DNA from: Desulfovibrionaceae bacterium
GTDB lineage: Bacteria > Desulfobacterota > Desulfovibrionia > Desulfovibrionales > Desulfovibrionaceae
Assembly: GCA_009783115.1 (NCBI GenBank)
Contig: WRHT01000032.1
Span: 1 to 10,179, forward strand
Length of the DNA stretch: 10,179 bases
Direction: 5' to 3'
Under the pieces are notes generated by a model. The model saw nothing but the letters and a program-made list of their open reading frames with translations, was not told the DNA's origin and made no database searches. Both the position numbers and the translations under genes were made by a program. This document shows positions 6,365-10,179 of the stretch, piece by piece; position 1 is the first letter of the stretch, and each line of letters begins with the position of its first letter.

Positions 6365-6379
6365 TCGTTCCTGAACGGA
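6365..6379. promoter_or_regulatory. Operator-like inverted repeat in the divergent intergenic region
   Basis: CGTTC-CT-GAACG at 6366-6377 is a perfect 5+5 palindrome. An overlapping GTTCC-TGAAC-GGAAC repeat can also be drawn around it. It lies between the predicted minus-strand promoter and the lipoprotein ribosome site, where a repressor could act on that gene. Short palindromes occur by chance, so the call is tentative. Confidence 0.3.
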
Positions 6380-6382
6380 ACC

Positions 6383-6409
6383 ATTGTTATTCCACCGCCC
6401 TCTTGTCAA
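6383..6409 (-). promoter_or_regulatory. Possible sigma70 promoter for the lipoprotein gene
   Basis: On the minus strand TTGACA (6409-6404) is a perfect -35 box. The best -10 is AACAAT (6388-6383, within TAACAAT), 15 bases away. That -10 is imperfect and the spacing is short, so activity may be low or need an activator. The resulting leader would be about 45 bases. Confidence 0.35.
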
Positions 6410-6431
6410 GCTGGAATTATGCTTTTATACT
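6403..6431 (+). promoter_or_regulatory. Strong sigma70 promoter for the FAD/Fe-S oxidoreductase gene
   Basis: TTGTCA (6403-6408) and TATACT (6426-6431) match the -35 and -10 consensus at 5 of 6 positions each, with the optimal 17-base spacer. The surrounding stretch is the most AT-rich of the window. Transcription would start near 6438, leaving a leader of about 60 bases. The -35 box shares five bases with the minus-strand -35 box. Confidence 0.75.
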
Positions 6432-6455
6432 ATTTTTTTGTGAATCCGTGAGTCC

Positions 6456-6527
6456 ATGACCCCCATGACCGCGCACCCCCCAACCGGAACAAAGCCATGC
6501 CTGTCAAAGGTCCGCATATATCCATAA
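6456..6527 (+). other. Upstream overlapping short reading frame in the flavoprotein leader
   Basis: Two in-phase ATGs (6456 and 6465) open a frame of up to 23 codons that runs through the main start at 6497 in another frame and stops at 6525-6527. Neither ATG has a good ribosome site, and neither does the main ATG. It might tune translation of the main gene or be chance; nothing suggests a functional peptide. Confidence 0.25.
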
Positions 6528-9500
6528 AGTCCGAATCGCTGGTGGATCGCATCCTGCACATCAAGCTGGACGAATTTGAGGAGTGGCCGGAGACCGTACG
6601 CCACCTGACCATCGAGATTGCCGAAGAACTGTTCATGGCGCGCTATAACCCTTTCATCAACCCGTCCACGGTGCGGGCCAGCGTGCGCGACCGCTTTGAA
6701 CAGTCCCGCCGGGGCCTGTCCATACACTATGCCAATACCATCAGCGAGGGACTGACCATGTTCTGGAGCGCCCACGACTCCGACATGGCCTTCCGCGAGG
6801 AGATCATCGCCAAGCTGGCGGAAATTCTGCCCAAAGAATGTATCGACCTCCGGCCTTCCTCCAGGGTGGAGAACGCCACCGATGCCACGGACTTGCGCCT
6901 GGAACTGCCGCTCTTGGTAATCACCCCTTTCACGGCTGAAGAAGTCAGCCGGGTGGTGCGCCTGGCCAACGAGATGCAGTTCGCCCTCATTCCCAGGGGG
7001 GGAGGCAGCGGTTATACCGGCGGGGCCATTCCGGCCCGCAAACGCTCGGTGGTGCTGGCCCTGACCAGGTTCACCGGCATCCTGTCCCTGGACAAGGAGG
7101 CGCGCACCCTCACCGCCCAGGCCGGAGTGATTACCAACCATGCCGCCCTGGCCGCAGCCGGGGCCGGCCTGCTCTTCACCGTGGACCCTGCCTCCAAAAA
7201 CGCCTCCAGCATCGGCGGCAATATCGCGGAAAATTCCGGCGGCCCCCTGGCCGTGGAATACGGCACGGCGGTGGACAACCTGCTCTCCTACCGCATGGCG
7301 CTGCCCACCGGGGAACTTATCGAGGTCATCCGCCAGAATCACCCCCGGCGCAAGATCGAAGAACAGGATCTCGCGGTGTTCGAGGTGCGGGATCTTTCAG
7401 GCGGCCTGCGCAATGTGGTCAAGCTGCCCGGCCGGGATCTCCGCAAACCCGGCCTGGGCAAAGACGTGACCAACAAGACCCTGGGCGGCCTTCCGGGGGT
7501 GCAAAAAGAAGGGGTGGACGGCATCATCATCGACGCCACCTTTGTGCTGCATCCCAGGCTTAAGCACTCCAGGGTCATGGTTTGGGAATTTTACGGTTCC
7601 TCCATGCACAACGCCGCCCTGGCCATCAATGATCTCATCGCCTTGCGCGGCCTGTTCGCGGCCAAGGGCGGGCTGGTCAAACTCACCAAGCTGGAGGAAT
7701 TCGGCAGCAAATACGTCCAGGCCATCGAATATACAAAAAAATCCTCCAGGCATGAGGGAGACCCAATATCGGTGCTCATCCTCCAACTGGACAGCGATGA
7801 CCAGGACGCCCTGGACTGGGCCGTGGGAGAAGCGGAAAAAACGGCCGCCGGCTATGCCGGGGTGGACGCCTTTCTGGCCAAGGATGAAAAGGAGGCGGAA
7901 CTGTTTTGGGAAGACCGCCATAAACTCCCGGCCATCGCCAAGCGCACCTCCGGTTTCAAAATCAACGAGGACGTGGTCATTCCCCTGGCCGCTCTGCCGG
8001 ATTTCGCCCTCTTCCTGGAAGATCTCAACCTGGAATACATGGCCAGGGCCTACCGCCGGGCCTTGCAGGAGATCGGCCTTTTACGCGGCCTGGCCGAGGA
8101 CGACCGGGAGTTCAACCGCGAATTCACCTACGCCTCGCGCCTGATCAAGGGCGAGCGGACAACGGAAGGACAGGAACAAGGCGAACTCACCGAACAGGGG
8201 CTGCGGCTGCACGTCGTGCTCTACCTTAACAAACTGCGGGGCATGTACCCGCAGCTGGCCGAAAAAATCCTGCGCATCGAGGAAAAGATGCTTAAATCCC
8301 AGGTCGTGGCGGCCAGCCACATGCATGCCGGAGACGGCAACTGCCATGTGAATCTGCCGGTCAACTCCGGGGATGTGGACATGGTGGCGGAGGCCGGCGA
8401 GGCCGCCTTCCGGGTCATGGCCAAGGCCAAAGAGCTGGGTGGGGCGGTTACCGGCGAACACGGCGTGGGCATCACCAAGATCGCCTTCCTGGACAACGAA
8501 CGCCTGGCCGAGCTGCGGGAATTCAAGGCCCTGGTGGACCCGCACAACATCATCAACCCGGCCAAGCTGACCCAGAAGGAACTGCCGGTCAGCCCTTTTA
8601 CCTTTTCCTTCAACCGCCTGATCGAAGACCTGAACCAAAGCGGCCTGCCGGAAAAAGAACGGCTGATCGAACTTTTGACCATGGTGCAGATCTGCACGCG
8701 CTGCGGCAAGTGCAAGGAGGTCTGCGCCGGGTATTACCCGGAAGAGGATCTGCTCTACAACCCGCGCAACCGGAACATGTCCCTGGGCGCCCTGCTGGAG
8801 GCCGTTTACTACTCCCAGGTGAACAGCGGGGTGATTGACCGGGAGCTGCTGAAAGAACTGCGCGAGATGATGGAATTTTGCACCGGCTGCAACAAATGCC
8901 TGGCGGTCTGCCCGGTGCGGATCAATTCCCAGGAAGTGACCCTGACCCTGCGCGCCTTCCTTGAAAAAGAGGGTGAAGGCGGGCATCCCTTCAAGAACAG
9001 GGTAATCACTTACCTGTCCGAAGATTTGCCGGCGCGTTTCCCACGTTTCGCCAAGGCCGCCTCCCTGGGACAACGCATGGCCAACCGCACGCTTCCCCTG
9101 GTCCCTTCCTCCTTGCGCGCCCGCTTCTATAACCCGTTATTTTCCGGGCCAGGCCCCCTCACGGGATACAGAAACCTCTTTGAAAGCCTGAAACTGGAAC
9201 GGGGTTCGCTATTTGTTCCCAAGGACGGGTCCAAGGGCACGGTCCTATATTTTCCGGGCTGCGCCGGGAGCATGTTTTACCGCGCCATCGGCATTTCCGG
9301 CGCGGCTTTGCTCCTCAAGGCCGGCTGGGCCGTGTTCCTGACGCCGGAGGCCATCTGCTGCGGCTACCCGGCCTTGTCCGCCGGACTCCAGGATATCTTC
9401 CGGGCCAACCGGCAAAAAAACACGGAGATCCTGGGCGCCTGGACGGAAAAAGCCGCCCGGCTTGGCTACCCCATAAGCCGGATACTCACCGCCTGCGGCA

Positions 9501-10150
9501 CCTGCCGTGATGGCCTGGAACGCTACGCCTTGGGCGATCTGCCGGCCACGGCCTTTACTGAGGGCGATACGCCGCTGGAGGATGTTTTTCAGTTTCTCAG
9601 CCGGAACCTGCCGGATAAGGACGCGCCCCGCTCCGTTTCCGCCAAGGCCGGGCTGATCTACCATGTCCCCTGCCACGCCGAATGGTCCGGGGCGGCTAAA
9701 AACAAGGCCGCCGAAATCTATGCCGAGGCCCTGACCCGGCACAGCGGGCTAAAAACGCTTATCAGCCACTACTGTTGCGCTGAATCCGGGGTGGGGGCGA
9801 TCATCGCCCCGCTAGAGCACAATATCCTGCGCCGGCGCAAAACCGCCGACCTGCGGGAAGCCATGGCTCTGGCCGGGGACGAGGCCCCGGTGCTGGTAGG
9901 TTGCCCTTCCTGCAAAATGGGGATGATCCGCACCCTCATGGGGATGCGGCAAAAACGCCCGGTGCTGCACACCCTGGAATTTCTGGCCGGGGAAACCTTC
10001 GGCCCGGACTGGCGGCGGCGCGCGCGCAAACTCCTGGCCGGCTCGGAGGCTGCCGGCGACGGACTGCGCCTGGTTGACATGGAGGGACGCGGCGCGAACG
10101 CTCCCGGCCCGGATCAAGATGAAGAAAAAGAGGAAGATGATCAGGCTTGA
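6497..10150 (+). CDS. DUF3683-type FAD/Fe-S oxidoreductase, D-lactate dehydrogenase-like
   Basis: This 1217-residue protein fuses a flavin dehydrogenase to an Fe-S electron module and probably oxidises D-lactate or another D-2-hydroxy acid, passing electrons towards quinone. Residues 1 to about 130 resemble the DUF3683 domain. The FAD-binding (GlcD/VAO-type) domain has PRGGGSGYTGG (166-176) and ASSIGGNIAENSGG (near 235-248). The FAD-oxidase C-terminal domain carries HMHAGDGNCH (608-617) and GEHGVG; H610, H617 and E654 match the metal site of D-2-hydroxyglutarate dehydrogenase. Two 4Fe-4S motifs follow (C733, C736, C739, C743; C795, C798, C801, C805). The first CCG domain has C922, C954-C955-G956, C1000 and C1003. 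The second has C1059, C1093-C1094-A1095, C1136 and C1139, with Ala replacing the CCG glycine. The tail is acidic. No signal or membrane segment is seen. There is no in-frame start upstream (stop at 6449-6451), and the ATG lacks a Shine-Dalgarno. The length suits DUF3683 proteins, not YdiJ (about 1018). The exact substrate is inferred. Confidence 0.88.
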   Translation: MPVKGPHISIKSESLVDRILHIKLDEFEEWPETVRHLTIEIAEELFMARYNPFINPSTVRASVRDRFEQSRRGLSIHYANTISEGLTMFWSAHDSDMAFREEIIAKLAEILPKECIDLRPSSRVENATDATDLRLELPLLVITPFTAEEVSRVVRLANEMQFALIPRGGGSGYTGGAIPARKRSVVLALTRFTGILSLDKEARTLTAQAGVITNHAALAAAGAGLLFTVDPASKNASSIGGNIAENSGGPLAVEYGTAVDNLLSYRMALPTGELIEVIRQNHPRRKIEEQDLAVFEVRDLSGGLRNVVKLPGRDLRKPGLGKDVTNKTLGGLPGVQKEGVDGIIIDATFVLHPRLKHSRVMVWEFYGSSMHNAALAINDLIALRGLFAAKGGLVKLTKLEEFGSKYVQAIEYTKKSSRHEGDPISVLILQLDSDDQDALDWAVGEAEKTAAGYAGVDAFLAKDEKEAELFWEDRHKLPAIAKRTSGFKINEDVVIPLAALPDFALFLEDLNLEYMARAYRRALQEIGLLRGLAEDDREFNREFTYASRLIKGERTTEGQEQGELTEQGLRLHVVLYLNKLRGMYPQLAEKILRIEEKMLKSQVVAASHMHAGDGNCHVNLPVNSGDVDMVAEAGEAAFRVMAKAKELGGAVTGEHGVGITKIAFLDNERLAELREFKALVDPHNIINPAKLTQKELPVSPFTFSFNRLIEDLNQSGLPEKERLIELLTMVQICTRCGKCKEVCAGYYPEEDLLYNPRNRNMSLGALLEAVYYSQVNSGVIDRELLKELREMMEFCTGCNKCLAVCPVRINSQEVTLTLRAFLEKEGEGGHPFKNRVITYLSEDLPARFPRFAKAASLGQRMANRTLPLVPSSLRARFYNPLFSGPGPLTGYRNLFESLKLERGSLFVPKDGSKGTVLYFPGCAGSMFYRAIGISGAALLLKAGWAVFLTPEAICCGYPALSAGLQDIFRANRQKNTEILGAWTEKAARLGYPISRILTACGTCRDGLERYALGDLPATAFTEGDTPLEDVFQFLSRNLPDKDAPRSVSAKAGLIYHVPCHAEWSGAAKNKAAEIYAEALTRHSGLKTLISHYCCAESGVGAIIAPLEHNILRRRKTADLREAMALAGDEAPVLVGCPSCKMGMIRTLMGMRQKRPVLHTLEFLAGETFGPDWRRRARKLLAGSEAAGDGLRLVDMEGRGANAPGPDQDEEKEEDDQA

Positions 10151-10179
10151 AATACCTTTGTTTTGACTACGGACAAAAA
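10147..10179 (+). CDS. ruvX: Start of a RuvX/YqgF-like Holliday junction resolvase (cut by window edge)
   Basis: Only 11 codons are present, encoding (M/L)KYLCFDYGQK, which fits the RuvX/YqgF start consensus MKYLGIDYGxKRIG. The Asp in FDYG (residue 7) would be the first catalytic acid of this RNase H-fold family, implicated in 16S rRNA 5'-end processing and resolvase activity. The frame is closed by a TGA at 10138-10140, so TTG at 10147 is the only possible start. It overlaps the previous gene's stop as TTGA, suggesting coupled translation. A weak GAGGA at 10130-10134 lies 12 bases upstream. The assignment rests on a very short match. Confidence 0.6.
   Translation, partial: MKYLCFDYGQK

Noticed and set aside
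6425..7342. Minus-strand open frame of 305 codons
   Set aside because: Antisense to the start of the flavoprotein gene and to its promoter. The product is rich in Gly, His, Gln and Ala, as expected from a shadow frame.
8081..9073. Minus-strand open frame of 330 codons
   Set aside because: It lies opposite the FAD/Fe-S gene, whose motifs on the plus strand are unmistakable. Long antisense frames are expected in GC-rich coding DNA, and its translation has no recognisable domain.

Overview
The window is gene-dense, GC-rich bacterial chromosome. The signs are a DUF3683-type FAD/Fe-S D-lactate dehydrogenase-like protein, a bacterial Rsm22 methyltransferase, a LarC-type nickel insertion protein, strong AAGGAGG ribosome sites and a Sec/Lpp-style envelope. 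Together they suggest a Gram-negative anaerobe or facultative anaerobe, most likely of the Desulfobacterota (Desulfovibrio-like). That placement is an inference from gene content and codon use, not a measured phylogeny.

Layout. (1) At 43-5812 seven plus-strand genes lie tightly packed: a LarC1-only nickel insertion protein, a periplasmic DsbA/Com1-like thiol oxidoreductase, an MltB-like lytic transglycosylase, an Rsm22-family ribosome-assembly methyltransferase with a four-cysteine Fe-S motif, a cytoplasmic SGNH hydrolase, a cytoplasmic nitroreductase and an exported SagB/ThcOx-type nitroreductase. The first four are nearly contiguous (8-bp overlap, then gaps of 7 and 9 bp). A small hairpin with a T-rich tail separates the two nitroreductases. 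(2) At 5820-6332 a convergent minus-strand gene encodes a small lipoprotein of no family I recognise. It ends in a very strong intrinsic terminator with a perfect 14-bp stem. (3) At 6333-6496 is an AT-rich divergent promoter region. It has an excellent sigma70 promoter on the plus strand, and a weaker minus-strand promoter whose -35 box overlaps the plus-strand one in a short palindrome. (4) At 6497-10150 is a 1217-residue flavin/Fe-S oxidoreductase (DUF3683, FAD-binding, FAD-oxidase C-terminal, two 4Fe-4S, two CCG domains). (5) At 10147 a gene enters the right edge; its first 11 residues look like RuvX/YqgF, with a TTG start overlapping the previous stop.

How the genes fit together. Most look like housekeeping and envelope functions rather than one pathway: periplasmic disulfide chemistry, murein turnover, ribosome assembly, and flavin redox enzymes on both sides of the inner membrane. 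A possible metabolic thread is lactate: LarC belongs to nickel-pincer cofactor synthesis for lactate racemase, and the large flavoprotein resembles NAD-independent D-lactate dehydrogenases. LarA, LarB and LarE are not in the window. I found no CRISPR array, phage, insertion sequence, tRNA or rRNA. I did not find a clearly new multi-gene system. The points most worth following up are the LarC protein that stops at its domain boundary, the unknown lipoprotein with its shared promoter region, the exported nitroreductase, and the leader of the large flavoprotein gene.
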